From contig DBYZ01000011.1 of assembly GCA_002311655.1 (NCBI GenBank), positions 51,525 through 115,524 of the forward strand: DNA of 64,000 nucleotides. The letters are read 5' to 3'. The position numbers and the translations under genes were made by a program. The notes under the pieces are model-generated. The model saw only the letters and a list, made by a program, of their open reading frames with translations, ran no database searches and was not told the DNA's origin. This document shows positions 9,033 to 18,256 of the stretch, piece by piece; positions within the stretch are counted from its first letter, which is position 1; each line of letters opens with the position of its first letter. The DNA comes from Bacteroidales bacterium UBA1173. Lineage in GTDB: Bacteria > Bacteroidota > Bacteroidia > Bacteroidales > F082.

Positions 9033-9521
9033 ATGAAAAGATTATTGCTCATATCGCTTATCTCTATCGCACTTTTATCATCATGCGAAAATTCCGACAA
9101 CAATAAGAAAGAAGCAGCCAAACAAGATTCAACTATCTCAGAATCAACGACTAAGGAAAAGACTTACGTTAAAGTGATGTCATATAAAGACTTCGTCAAA
9201 AACGTGTGGGATTTTGAAACTAACACCGACGAGTTCGTTTTCAAGGGTAGCAGACCTTGCGTGGTTGACTTTTACGCCACATGGTGCGGTCCGTGCAAGA
9301 CGATCGCCCCTATACTTGAAAAACTGGCTCAAGAATACGACGGCAAGGTCGATTTTTACAAGGTGGACACCGACAAGGAGCAGAAACTCGGAATGATATT
9401 GAAGATACAGTACCTTCCAACGGTTTTGTTTGCTAAAGACGACGTTCAGCCTGAGAAATCTGTAGGCGCAAAAGACGAGGCTTATTTCCGTTCACAAATC
9501 AACAAAATGTTAGGTGAATAA
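9033..9521 (+). CDS. Thioredoxin-fold lipoprotein
   Basis: 162 aa. A signal peptide ends in a lipobox LLSSC with the lipidated cysteine at residue 18, followed by a Ser/Lys-rich linker (19-50). The thioredoxin domain has the active site WCGPC (C85, C88), the family's usual redox pair, and a cis-proline segment YLPTV. It probably acts in the periplasm, anchored to a membrane, in thiol-disulfide exchange; the partner is unknown. The reading overlaps the downstream WbqC-like gene by 8 bp, so the two are likely coupled. Confidence 0.9.
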   Translation: MKRLLLISLISIALLSSCENSDNNKKEAAKQDSTISESTTKEKTYVKVMSYKDFVKNVWDFETNTDEFVFKGSRPCVVDFYATWCGPCKTIAPILEKLAQEYDGKVDFYKVDTDKEQKLGMILKIQYLPTVLFAKDDVQPEKSVGAKDEAYFRSQINKMLGE

Positions 9522-10119
9522 CATCTTTCCGACATCGTATCTCCCTAGCATTCAATATGTTGCGCTGTTTTTAAAAAACGAGGCACCAAAGATTGAATTG
9601 TTTGAGTCGTATCAAAAACAATCGTGTCGCACTCGATGTAACGTAATGACAGCCAATGGCTTACAGACTTTAACAGTACCCATCGTCAAAACCAACGGCA
9701 ATCATACATTAACCAAAGACATCGCGATAAGTTACAAAGAGCCTTGGCAACAGATTCATCAGCGTTGTCTTGAGGCGGCATATCGCAAAACACCTTATTT
9801 TGAGTACTATTTCCCGTATTTGGAAAAAGCATTTTCGACAAAATTCGACACTTTAATCGAATTAAACGAGTTTTGCCTGAAATTCATTCTTAAAACATTG
9901 AAAATCAACAAAGAAATCGTTTACACCGAAGATTTTGAGTCAATCTCAGACGCAAACGATTATCGTGTTTCTTTGTCAAAATGGTCGCTGGAAGCCACCA
10001 ATTTCCCGAAATATTATCAAGTTTTCGATGACCGGCAGCCTTTCGTGTCAAATTTGTCGGTTATTGACTTGATTTTCAACGAGGGACCGGAGGCAATTAA
10101 CTATCTTAACAGCCTTTAA
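9514..10119 (+). CDS. WbqC-like family protein
   Basis: 201 aa. The opening FPTSYLPSIQYVALFLK and the segments RCNVMTANGLQTLTVP and PWQQIHQRCLEAAYRKTPYF match the WbqC family. Members of this family are often encoded near polysaccharide or cell-envelope genes, and in Bacteroidetes commonly near lepB. The biochemical function is not firmly established. The start overlaps the thioredoxin gene end by 8 bp. It converges on the 7TM-HD gene with a 2-bp gap. Confidence 0.85.
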   Translation: MNNIFPTSYLPSIQYVALFLKNEAPKIELFESYQKQSCRTRCNVMTANGLQTLTVPIVKTNGNHTLTKDIAISYKEPWQQIHQRCLEAAYRKTPYFEYYFPYLEKAFSTKFDTLIELNEFCLKFILKTLKINKEIVYTEDFESISDANDYRVSLSKWSLEATNFPKYYQVFDDRQPFVSNLSVIDLIFNEGPEAINYLNSL

Positions 10120-10121
10120 TA

Positions 10122-12185
10122 TCACTCAGGATACGCCACCCTCACGTGGTAGATGCTCATCAGCTTCTTTTTCAGCACTTTTTTCGTCATAGTGATGTCG
10201 TGGAAGGTGATGTTGGTGTTGTCAAACTGGTTCGCCTTCATCTGGCCGTCGATGATGTTGTCGACAAGTTTGTTGATCGATTCCTCTGTCTTGTCTTTCA
10301 TGCTTCGTGAGGCGGCTTCAACAGCATCGCACATCATCAAAACTGCGGTTTCCTTTGAGAACGGCACTGGTCCAGGATATTTGAACTCTTCCTCGATGAC
10401 TCCTTCAGGATTTTCACGCAGTTCCATCTGGTAGAAATATTCAGTGCGGCGAGTGCCATGGTGTGTCCTCACAAAGTCGATAATCTGTTCAGGAATATGA
10501 TATTCATGACAAATCTCAATGCCGTCAAGCACATGTCCGATGATAATCTGGGCGCTTTCCACATTCGACACATCGTCATGAGGGTTATACTTACCATTCT
10601 GATTTTCAATGAAATAGAAAGGATTACGCGTTTTTCCGATGTCGTGATACATGGCTCCGGTGCGAACGAGCAGCGGGTTACCACCTATATTATATATAAC
10701 CTCCTCGCAGAGGTCAGCCACCTGCATCACGTGTTGGAAAGTACCAGGAGCCTCCGATGCCAGCTTACGCAGCAGCGGACTGTTTGTGTTGCTCAACTCA
10801 AGCAGCGACAAGTCGGTGACGAAGCCGAACACACGCTCGAAAAGGAACGCCAGAGGCAACGCCAGCATGGTGAAGAATGCATTACCGGCATAAATTATCA
10901 TGATTTTCCCGTTGAAAGCTTCGAAAGTGCCGTCAAAAATGAGCATCATGCCGAGATAAATCACCATATAAGTAAGGAAAACAGCCAACGAAGTGCCGAA
11001 ATAACTTGCACGGCGAGTACGTTTCGTCATGCTAAAGATTGCGACAAACGAAACGAACAGCTGCACAAAGAAATACTGGAACGGGTTTGGAACCGCCAAA
11101 CTTATGATTATCAACGTCACAACCTGTACTATGATAGCGATTCTCGCGTCGAAGAATGTCATAGAAAGCATAGCCATCATCGCGACAGGCATCAGGAAGA
11201 TTAAATCCGGCGCATATTTCAACAGCAGGAACGAAGGGACTATCGTCAAGAGCATCAGTAGCAGAATCAGGTTGATGTAACGCAGATGCTCAAAGACATC
11301 AGGACGTAACATCCTGAGTATCAGATACAAAGCGATGAATACTATGCCAACAAGAAGAATCTGGCCATAAAGCATATAGTTTCTGCTGAAGAAATTTTTC
11401 GCTGTAATATCGGCGTATTCACGTTGTAATGAATTGATAATCTGATACTTATCTTCGGTCACAATCTCGCCTTCCATTATGATAAGCTCGTCTTTCTGAA
11501 CCATACCAAATGTCAGCATGATATTGTCGACAGCCATTTTCTCAGCCTGCTTCGTCATGCTCTCCGAATAAATCACATTTTGACGCAAAGAATTATGTAA
11601 TAGATTGTTAATCAATTGCATAGTCTTATAATTAGAGATATGCGTCAACTTGCCCTGGATATAAGCGGAAGCTGTCGACATGGTGTGAAGATCCTCGTAT
11701 TTGCACTTTGTCTGCACCTTATTTCGCACCACCACAACCGTTTCATCGCCCTTGAAATTATTGGTACGGTTGCTTTTCGCCACAATGCCGGTGTTTTCTA
11801 TGTTATCGTAAACACTCAAAATCAAATTACGATAATACTCTTTGTCGCCGATAGTGTCAACCCATTGGGAATCAAAGTCTTTGAGAAGTTTGTCACGACC
11901 GTTTTCGGTACCGAGCACGTCATAAACGAAAATAGGTTCCACATTACTCAAGGCCTCTTCCCTCTCCTTTTTCACCGTTTCATCCGACTTGTAAATCGGG
12001 AAATTGAACGGTGCATACAGACTCTCGTGAGGCCACGGGCGCATTTTCTGGTATTCATATTTGAATTTGACGTTGCGAGGCATCATCCACACAACGATCA
12101 ACATCGTCAAAACAAAAGCCAAAACTTTAATTATGCCGTAATATGAATGGCGAATCTTCTCTACGATATTTTTTATCTTACTCAT
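10122..12185 (-). CDS. 7TM-HD family phosphodiesterase (PgpH-like)
   Basis: 687 aa from MSKIKNIVEK. A first membrane helix lies at about 16-38. A large extracytoplasmic domain (about 40-265, 7TMR-HDED type) follows, then about seven membrane helices (270-465). A cytoplasmic HD domain carries MYHDIGKTRNP. PgpH of Listeria with this architecture hydrolyses cyclic di-AMP, so that is the most likely substrate; no assay is implied here. The start is taken at the ATG at 12185 rather than three codons upstream because MSKI is the better initiator context. It stands alone, divergent from the NlpC/P60 gene. Confidence 0.9.
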   Translation of the reverse strand: MSKIKNIVEKIRHSYYGIIKVLAFVLTMLIVVWMMPRNVKFKYEYQKMRPWPHESLYAPFNFPIYKSDETVKKEREEALSNVEPIFVYDVLGTENGRDKLLKDFDSQWVDTIGDKEYYRNLILSVYDNIENTGIVAKSNRTNNFKGDETVVVVRNKVQTKCKYEDLHTMSTASAYIQGKLTHISNYKTMQLINNLLHNSLRQNVIYSESMTKQAEKMAVDNIMLTFGMVQKDELIIMEGEIVTEDKYQIINSLQREYADITAKNFFSRNYMLYGQILLVGIVFIALYLILRMLRPDVFEHLRYINLILLLMLLTIVPSFLLLKYAPDLIFLMPVAMMAMLSMTFFDARIAIIVQVVTLIIISLAVPNPFQYFFVQLFVSFVAIFSMTKRTRRASYFGTSLAVFLTYMVIYLGMMLIFDGTFEAFNGKIMIIYAGNAFFTMLALPLAFLFERVFGFVTDLSLLELSNTNSPLLRKLASEAPGTFQHVMQVADLCEEVIYNIGGNPLLVRTGAMYHDIGKTRNPFYFIENQNGKYNPHDDVSNVESAQIIIGHVLDGIEICHEYHIPEQIIDFVRTHHGTRRTEYFYQMELRENPEGVIEEEFKYPGPVPFSKETAVLMMCDAVEAASRSMKDKTEESINKLVDNIIDGQMKANQFDNTNITFHDITMTKKVLKKKLMSIYHVRVAYPE

Positions 12186-12263
12186 AATCAACAATTTACA
12201 GATTGAATAAGGAATTGCTGCAAAACAAAATATTTTAACTTGTAAAAATACGAAGAAATTTTG

Positions 12264-12271
12264 TAACTTTG
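12264..12271 (+). promoter_or_regulatory. Promoter for NlpC/P60-BspA operon
   Basis: TAACTTTG matches the -7 consensus 18 bp before the ATG at 12289. A TTG that could serve as the -33 element starts at 12240. Confidence 0.6.
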
Positions 12272-12288
12272 CAAAAAAAGTTTCAATT

Positions 12289-12990
12289 ATGTTTGGAATC
12301 TGCGCTTTATCGGCAATCCCAGTAAGAAAAGAACCGCATCACGAGAGCGAACTGGTGACTGAACTTTTGTTCAACGACCTCTATGAAGTCTTGGAAAACC
12401 ATGGTGACTGGATGAGAATCAAAATGGAATACGATGGCTACGAAGGCTGGATCAGGAGTCTGCAACACTTTGAGATTCAAGAAGATGCGCATCGCACACT
12501 CTCAACAATGGATTCGTATGTCGTAAACAAACCAGTTGAATTGTATGATTCCAAAATTTTGACTTTTGGCACCACCATTTATTCAAAAGACAAATGCTGC
12601 ATAGAGGCTAACAGCTTCATTAACAATGCATTATTACTTCTTGACACACCTTATCGCTGGGGCGGACGTACTATTTTCGGCATCGACTGCTCCGCTTTCG
12701 TACAGCTGTGCGCAAAAACGGTTGGGATAAAGCTTCCTAGAGACGCCTCACAGCAGGTGGAATTTGGCGAAGACGTGTATTTCCTGACGGAAGCGAAGGC
12801 TGGCGACATTGCATTTTTCGAAAACGAAGAGCATCATATAGTTCATGTTGGCATCATTTTGGACAACGAGAAAATCATCCACGCCTCAGGAAAAGTCAGA
12901 ATTGATTCATTAGATCAAACTGGTATATTTAATAAGGATCTAGGGAAACACACGCATTTTTTGAGTACAATTAAAAGAATAGTGTTATGA
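12289..12990 (+). CDS. SH3-NlpC/P60 cysteine peptidase (C40)
   Basis: 233 aa with no signal peptide. An SH3b-like N-terminal half (about 1-70) precedes an NlpC/P60 domain with the catalytic cysteine in GIDCSAF (C134) and histidines at H186 (IVHVGI) and H198 (IIHASG). The domain order and lack of a signal resemble gamma-D-glutamyl-L-diamino acid endopeptidases such as dipeptidyl-peptidase VI/YkfC, which process peptidoglycan peptides in the cytoplasm. That role is inferred. The stop overlaps the start of the BspA-like gene by 4 bp (ATGA), so they share a transcript. Confidence 0.9.
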   Translation: MFGICALSAIPVRKEPHHESELVTELLFNDLYEVLENHGDWMRIKMEYDGYEGWIRSLQHFEIQEDAHRTLSTMDSYVVNKPVELYDSKILTFGTTIYSKDKCCIEANSFINNALLLLDTPYRWGGRTIFGIDCSAFVQLCAKTVGIKLPRDASQQVEFGEDVYFLTEAKAGDIAFFENEEHHIVHVGIILDNEKIIHASGKVRIDSLDQTGIFNKDLGKHTHFLSTIKRIVL

Positions 12991-14546
12991 AAAAGATTAG
13001 TTTTTTAATTGCCATTGTTTTTCTGGCATTTACAAGCATACATTCACAAGATTTCACCTACAACAACTTAGATTTCACCATCAACGATGATGAGGTCACT
13101 GTAACTTTGCTCGGACATGCTGACGGCTATGCAGCAAGCGGCGAGCTTAACATCCCATCAGTTGCCTATTGGTACGGAAACAGTTACACTGTGACTATTG
13201 TAGACAACTATGCATTTTATAGATGTCAAGACCTTACAAGCCTAATTATACCAAATTCACTAATAGAAATTGGCGAAGGTGCCTTTGGTTATTGTGGTTT
13301 TACTGGAACTGTAACAATACCTGCATCTGTAGAATACATTGGTACCAATCCATTTTACGGATGTTCCTCTATTGAAAGTTTAGTAGTTGAGTCGGGTAAT
13401 TTGCATTATGATTCACGAGACTACTGCAATTCCATTATATCTTCAGCTGATAACGAGTTGGTCTCCGGTTGCAAAAACTCAATAATTCCCAACACAGTAA
13501 CGTCAATAGGAGAAGACGCTTTTAGTTTTTGTAACAGTTTGACCAATGTGTTTATTCCAAGTTCCATTAATCATTTTTTCGAAAATCCATTTGCCGGCTG
13601 TGATAATTTAGGAGTAATAACTGTTGATGAAGGCAACACGACATTTGATTCAAGAAATAATTGCAACTCCATTATCAATACAAGCACAAATGAGCTTATT
13701 GCAGGCTGCAAAAACACCATTATTCCAGAAGGTGTAGTTTCTATTGGTAAAAAAGCATTCTCATATTGCTCAAACATGACAGGCGAGCTTGTTATACCAA
13801 ACTCAGTAACTACAATCAATAATTATGCTTTTGAGCATTGTGATAGGTTAACAGGAACACTAATCATACCAAATTCTGTATTTTATATTGGACAGCTTGC
13901 CTTTACATCTTGTAATGGTTTTGACAGTTTGATTCTTGGAGAGTTTGTAACAAGAATAGATGGCATGGCGTTCTCAGAATGCTCGGGGTTTCACGGTTCG
14001 TTGGTTATCCCAAACTCTGTTGAATATATTGGTGTCGGAGCCTTTCTAGGATGTAATGGGTTGGGGGATTCTCTTATAATTGGAACCAATGTCGAAACGA
14101 TAGAAGATGCAGCTTTTAATGTCTGTTCTGGAATACATAATATTGTTTCATTAGCTACGACACCGCCGACAATAGGAAACTTCCTGTTTGGTGAAGCTTT
14201 TTCGTGTGATTTTTTAACAGTTCCTTGCGGATGCATCGATGTATACGAGAACTCTCTGTGGGGACCTAATTTCACGACAATAAATGAGGATTGTGAGACC
14301 GTTCATGATAATGCTGATGTAAAAGTGTTAGTGTATCCCAATCCAACAAAAGGTGTCGTAAAAATCGAAGCTAAAAACATTCAAAACATCAGCATATACA
14401 ATATTTTAGGAGAAAAAGTATTTGAAAGTGAAATCAACGGTGATACTTTTGAATATGATTTTGGAGGACAAGAGGATTGTATTTATTTTATAAGAGTCGA
14501 ATCTGCTGAAAACATATTAACACAAAGAATTATTGTAAGATTTTGA
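12987..14546 (+). CDS. BspA-type leucine-rich-repeat surface protein with T9SS sorting domain
   Basis: 519 aa. A signal peptide (1-20, ending IHSQ) is followed by LRR_5/BspA repeats from about 60 to 420, with the recurring pattern IPNSV-x-I-G-x-x-A-F-x-x-C. The region around 125-150 has a second repeat type (DSRDYCNSII and DSRNNCNSII). The C-terminal 80 residues start VLVYPNPTKG and end QRIIVRF, a type IX secretion sorting domain. It is therefore probably exported and attached to the cell surface, where BspA-like proteins mediate adhesion. The final stop TGA lies in the left arm of the repeat at 14545-14576. Confidence 0.9.
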   Translation: MKKISFLIAIVFLAFTSIHSQDFTYNNLDFTINDDEVTVTLLGHADGYAASGELNIPSVAYWYGNSYTVTIVDNYAFYRCQDLTSLIIPNSLIEIGEGAFGYCGFTGTVTIPASVEYIGTNPFYGCSSIESLVVESGNLHYDSRDYCNSIISSADNELVSGCKNSIIPNTVTSIGEDAFSFCNSLTNVFIPSSINHFFENPFAGCDNLGVITVDEGNTTFDSRNNCNSIINTSTNELIAGCKNTIIPEGVVSIGKKAFSYCSNMTGELVIPNSVTTINNYAFEHCDRLTGTLIIPNSVFYIGQLAFTSCNGFDSLILGEFVTRIDGMAFSECSGFHGSLVIPNSVEYIGVGAFLGCNGLGDSLIIGTNVETIEDAAFNVCSGIHNIVSLATTPPTIGNFLFGEAFSCDFLTVPCGCIDVYENSLWGPNFTTINEDCETVHDNADVKVLVYPNPTKGVVKIEAKNIQNISIYNILGEKVFESEINGDTFEYDFGGQEDCIYFIRVESAENILTQRIIVRF

Positions 14547-14700
14547 GATTCCTCGCCCCTACGGGCTCGGAATGACAAACAAACAACAAGAAAAACACTG
14601 TGGCGCGGCATGCGAGAACATAATAATTGTAATGAACTACAAGCCGCGCCTCGATGATAAAAACAACATGTCATTCCGAGCGCTAAGCGCGAGGAATCTC
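14545..14700. repeat. Inverted pair of GAGATTCCTCG...GGAATGAC elements
   Basis: Arms at 14545-14576 and 14670-14700 are inverted copies sharing gagattcctcgc and gctcggaatgac. Each arm also has an internal hairpin (gcccctacgggc, gcgctaagcgc). The interval between two convergent genes contains no other gene. It probably acts as a bidirectional terminator. The left arm holds the BspA-like stop; the right arm encodes the last residues EIPRA and the stop of the methyltransferase. Confidence 0.75.
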
Positions 14701-16413
14701 AAACAGTTTAGCTACTTCATTATCAATAATTTTCATTGCCACAACATCACCTTTGAGAACCTCATCAACCAATTGAGTTAACCGCTTATCAGTATCTGCT
14801 GAAATCTCAGGAAATGGCAGTTCCATCAGGTTTCCTTTGAGGATTTTTATCTCGCCGAAGAGCGATTTGTAAAGGAATTTGAATGTCGAACTGTTCAAAA
14901 ACGCCAAAACCGTCTTGACTGACATGCCTGGAATGCGCGGAATAAGGACATTTGCGCTGTTCAGGACCAGACTTTGTGTGTCATCGTAAGCGAACACAAG
15001 GTTTTTCGAGATGAATTTATAGACAAGTTTTTCGTCAGCACGATATATCTCGTCTTTTGCAACTTGTTGATAACCAGTGCGTTTATATTTTATAAAATAC
15101 TTCGGAGCTTTCAAACCATAAGCATCTATTTCTTTTCCAGTGTATATTGGTTCAAATCCTCTGCCCTGCTTGGTTTTCAGGTGTTTTTTATTGTCGCCTG
15201 TGACGATGCCGAGACCCCAGATTGAGTCTTTCAAAGTATATTTTCCTATGGAAAGTATTTTCTGCACTTTTTTAAGGTCAGAATCGGATAAGAGATTGAA
15301 ATTCAGGTTGTTAGTGAGATGGAAACAAGCTTTCTTGATATTTTTTTCATTGCGGATAAGGCATGCCTTATCCCAACTGGTTATCCTAATTTCATCCTGT
15401 TGGGACAAGGCATGCCTTGTCCTTCTCGATTCAATATCAATATATTTCGTTTGAACCCCTGAAAAGGCACTATCATACAATGTAATCGACTGGATATCAG
15501 TATTTTCAAGTAAGAATTGACGGAATTTCTTATGCGTTCTCACATTCAAAACCGATTCAGGCAGCAAAAACCGAATTAATCCATCATTTTTAAGCTGGCT
15601 GAATGCCTTTTCAAAGAAAAATGAAAAGCTCTCGCGAGTAGTGATTTGATTACCTTTTTCATCAAATATAACGGCGCCCCACGGTGGGTTGCTGACGATA
15701 TAATCATAGGAAATATTAGTCTCATTATACTTAAATGATTGCTTTAAGTAATCACAATAAAATATTTGAGACTCAAATACTTCTGTTTTATATTTTAGTA
15801 ACAAATTAATCTTAGCTATCATCACTGCGACAGAGTCGTTGTCGCAACCGAAAATCTGTTTTGGCGAAGCTCCTTCGAGTGCTAATAGGAATGCTCCACT
15901 GCCGCAACAAGGATCGAAAAAAGTCTGGTTTTTTGAGAAATCCAAACCTTTTGTCATGTTTCTAGCCACTTCATAAGGCGTGTAATATGAGCCTTTGCGA
16001 TTTTTTTCGCCTTCGAGGAGGAAACACTGATACAACAGTCCCAATAAATCATTTTCATCTTTTGGCAGTGGCGGCGGCACTAAGGGCTTTAAGTCCATTA
16101 AGGGCGTTAATGGCTTTAATGCCGCCGCAACGTGAGGTTTTTCAAGTATTCCAGCTTCTTTCAGAAGCTTAACTCCCACAGAATATATCACTTCCTCAAC
16201 TTTGTAATTCTGTTCTTTACAGAAATTCACAAACCGTTGAATATCAGCGATATTAGCTTTATTTGAAAAATATTCGACAGGTAAAATCGTCTTGGTGGAC
16301 AGCTGTTTATTGGCGCGTGACATCAGCCTACCGCTGCCATCGGAATGCAGACGTTTCCAGTTTCTGGTTGTAGCCTCAGAAATTGTATGTCGGATGATAT
16401 CGTTGTCTTTCAC
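14683..16413 (-). CDS. N6-adenine DNA methyltransferase with TaqI-like specificity domain
   Basis: 576 aa. Motif I FDPCCGSGAF (166-175) binds SAM and motif IV SNPPW (from 241) is the catalytic N-P-P-aromatic of gamma-type adenine methyltransferases. The C-terminal third resembles the TaqI-type target-recognition region (TGKEIDAYGLKAPKYF, PRIPG). No endonuclease domain or neighbouring restriction gene is visible, so it looks solitary. Two oddities stand out. Residues 98-118 are a proline/leucine-rich low-complexity run. Residues about 331-353 are encoded by a double palindrome (15354-15422), apparently inserted in frame. The last five residues come from the intergenic repeat at 14670-14700. 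Confidence 0.85.
   Translation of the reverse strand: MKDNDIIRHTISEATTRNWKRLHSDGSGRLMSRANKQLSTKTILPVEYFSNKANIADIQRFVNFCKEQNYKVEEVIYSVGVKLLKEAGILEKPHVAAALKPLTPLMDLKPLVPPPLPKDENDLLGLLYQCFLLEGEKNRKGSYYTPYEVARNMTKGLDFSKNQTFFDPCCGSGAFLLALEGASPKQIFGCDNDSVAVMIAKINLLLKYKTEVFESQIFYCDYLKQSFKYNETNISYDYIVSNPPWGAVIFDEKGNQITTRESFSFFFEKAFSQLKNDGLIRFLLPESVLNVRTHKKFRQFLLENTDIQSITLYDSAFSGVQTKYIDIESRRTRHALSQQDEIRITSWDKACLIRNEKNIKKACFHLTNNLNFNLLSDSDLKKVQKILSIGKYTLKDSIWGLGIVTGDNKKHLKTKQGRGFEPIYTGKEIDAYGLKAPKYFIKYKRTGYQQVAKDEIYRADEKLVYKFISKNLVFAYDDTQSLVLNSANVLIPRIPGMSVKTVLAFLNSSTFKFLYKSLFGEIKILKGNLMELPFPEISADTDKRLTQLVDEVLKGDVVAMKIIDNEVAKLFEIPRA
15354..15422. repeat. 69-bp double palindrome inside methyltransferase gene
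   Basis: Two perfect 20-bp palindromes, ggataaggcatgccttatcc (15354-15373) and ggacaaggcatgccttgtcc (15403-15422), differ by only one base per half-site. They are separated by 29 bp whose ends are also inverted (cccaac / gttggg). The length is exactly 23 codons, so the reading frame is kept. It looks like a dispersed repeat inserted between two domains. Confidence 0.8.
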
Positions 16414-16426
16414 AAATATTTTTTTG

Positions 16427-16434
16427 CAAAAATA
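16427..16434 (-). promoter_or_regulatory. -7 box for methyltransferase gene
   Basis: The minus strand reads TATTTTTG, 14 bp upstream of the ATG at 16413. Confidence 0.5.
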
Positions 16435-16467
16435 TTAATTTTCGGTATAATTTCTCAAAAAAATTTC

Positions 16468-16475
16468 TAAATTTG
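16468..16475 (+). promoter_or_regulatory. -7 box for P5C dehydrogenase gene
   Basis: TAAATTTG (TAnnTTTG) lies 45 bp before the ATG at 16520. Confidence 0.5.
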
Positions 16476-16519
16476 CACTTCAATTTAGTGAAATATACTA
16501 ACCTTTAAATAATTAACTC

Positions 16520-18148
16520 ATGAATAACGCATTATTTCAATTTGCACATCCTGCTAATGAGCCTGTGAAAGAATACAGACCGGGCAGCCCTGAGCGCGTC
16601 GCTTTGGAGAAAGAACTCGAAAAACAGTCGAAGGAAGTCGTGGAAATCCCAATCATCATTGGTGGTAAGGAAATCCGCACCGGCGACATGGGCGAAGTGG
16701 TGATGCCACACAACCACAAGCATGTGATTGCAAAATACCATAAAGTCGGTGAAAAAGAGGTCAACATGGCTATCGAAGCCGCTCTGAAGGCCAAGAAAGA
16801 CTGGGAAAACACACCATGGATCGAGAGAGCTTCCATCATGGCACGTATCGGTCAGATGCTTGCAACAAAATACCGCGCACGCATCAACGCCGCATGTATG
16901 TTAGGCCAGAGCAAGAACTGCTTCCAGGCTGAAATCGACTCAGCTTGCGAGACTATCGACTTCTACCGTTTCAACAACTACTATGCAGGAAACCTCTATT
17001 CAGAGCAACCTTCATCAACACCAGACCAGCTCAACAGAGTGGAATATCGTCCTCTCGAGGGCTTCATCATGGCTGTGACGCCGTTCAACTTCACATCAAT
17101 CGCTTCGAACTTGAACATGACACCTGCTTTGATGGGTAACACCACAATCTGGAAACCATCAACTACAGCATTGCTTTCCAACTATCACATCATGCAGATT
17201 GCAATGGAAGCCGGTCTTCCTGCTGGTGTCGTGAACTTCCTGCCAGGCAAGGGTTCTTTGATTGGCGGCGTCGCTTTGAACAACCCGAACCTCGCCGGTA
17301 TCCACTTCACCGGTTCAACAGCCACATTCCAGGGCCTCTGGAAGGGCGTAGGCGTCAATATAGCCAATTACAAGTCATATCCACGTCTCGTTGGTGAGAC
17401 TGGTGGCAAGGACTTCATCTTCGCTCACAGCTCAGCAAATCCACGCGAGGTGGCATGTGCCATCGTCCGTGGCGCCTTCGAGTATCAAGGTCAGAAGTGC
17501 TCTGCAGCATCACGCGCATATATCCCTGCATCAATGTGGAACGAGGTGAAACAGATCGTTGGCGAAATGCTCAGCACAATCAAGATGGGCGATGTCACAG
17601 ACTTCACCAACTACGTCAATGCTGTCATCGATGAGGCTTCATTCGACAACTGCAAAGGCTACATCGACAGAGCAAAAGCCAGCAAGGATGCGGAAATCGT
17701 GTTCGGCGGCACATGCGACAAGAGCGTCGGTTACTTCGTCGAGCCTACAGTCATCCTCGCCAAGGTGCCGAACTACGAGTCAATGGCTCAGGAGATCTTC
17801 GGACCTATCATCACCATCTACGTCTACGACGACAAGAAATATGAGGAAACACTGGAACTCTGCGACACCACATCACCTTACGCATTGACAGGAGCTATCT
17901 TCGTCAACGACCTCAAAGCACGTCAGCTCGCCGACCAGAAACTCAAATATTCAGCAGGTAACTTCTACATCAACGACAAGCCAACGGGCGCCGTCGTGGG
18001 ATGCCAGCCATTCGGCGGTTCACGCGCATCAGGCACCAACGACAAGGCTGGTGGTTTGTGGAACCTCATCCGCTGGACGAACCCACGCGCAATCAAGGAA
18101 ACATTCGTACCTGCGACAGAGTACGGATATCCTTTCCTTGCGAAATAG
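16520..18148 (+). CDS. pruA: L-glutamate gamma-semialdehyde (1-pyrroline-5-carboxylate) dehydrogenase
   Basis: 542 aa aldehyde dehydrogenase of the P5C dehydrogenase type, which oxidises glutamate gamma-semialdehyde to glutamate with NAD+. The NAD-binding region has VTPFNFTSIASN and FTGSTATF. The catalytic Cys327 sits in GQKCSAASRAYIP and the general-base Glu293 in VGETGGKDF, both matching the family. The C-terminal oligomerisation segment (GGSRASGTNDKAGG) is complete. It works in proline or arginine catabolism; no proline dehydrogenase is visible nearby. It has its own promoter and its TAG stop is the first triplet of the downstream repeat. Confidence 0.92.
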   Translation: MNNALFQFAHPANEPVKEYRPGSPERVALEKELEKQSKEVVEIPIIIGGKEIRTGDMGEVVMPHNHKHVIAKYHKVGEKEVNMAIEAALKAKKDWENTPWIERASIMARIGQMLATKYRARINAACMLGQSKNCFQAEIDSACETIDFYRFNNYYAGNLYSEQPSSTPDQLNRVEYRPLEGFIMAVTPFNFTSIASNLNMTPALMGNTTIWKPSTTALLSNYHIMQIAMEAGLPAGVVNFLPGKGSLIGGVALNNPNLAGIHFTGSTATFQGLWKGVGVNIANYKSYPRLVGETGGKDFIFAHSSANPREVACAIVRGAFEYQGQKCSAASRAYIPASMWNEVKQIVGEMLSTIKMGDVTDFTNYVNAVIDEASFDNCKGYIDRAKASKDAEIVFGGTCDKSVGYFVEPTVILAKVPNYESMAQEIFGPIITIYVYDDKKYEETLELCDTTSPYALTGAIFVNDLKARQLADQKLKYSAGNFYINDKPTGAVVGCQPFGGSRASGTNDKAGGLWNLIRWTNPRAIKETFVPATEYGYPFLAK

Positions 18149-18256
18149 TCGTTAGTCTTTAGACTTTAGACTTTAGACCTTAGACTTTAGTCGTTAGTCA
18201 TTAGTTTTTAGTTTGTTTTGTACTTACTAAAGACTAAAGACTAGCGACTAAAGACT
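18146..18256. repeat. TAGTCTTTAG-type repeat array between convergent genes
   Basis: Units such as tagtctttag, actttagac and tagtcgttag run to about 18215 and are followed by inverted units (actaaagactaaagacta). The array starts in the pruA stop codon. It ends by encoding the final Ser-Leu and stop of the convergent methyltransferase. No gene lies in between. It belongs to the same family as 7796-7880 and 25198-25226. Confidence 0.75.

Noticed and set aside
10458..11204. 248-aa open frame on the plus strand
   Set aside because: Antisense to the 7TM-HD gene, whose protein has clear domains; composition is typical of a shadow frame.
12241..12252. -7 box on the minus strand for the 7TM-HD gene
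   Set aside because: The candidate reads TATTTTTA and lacks the final G of TAnnTTTG, so I do not call it.
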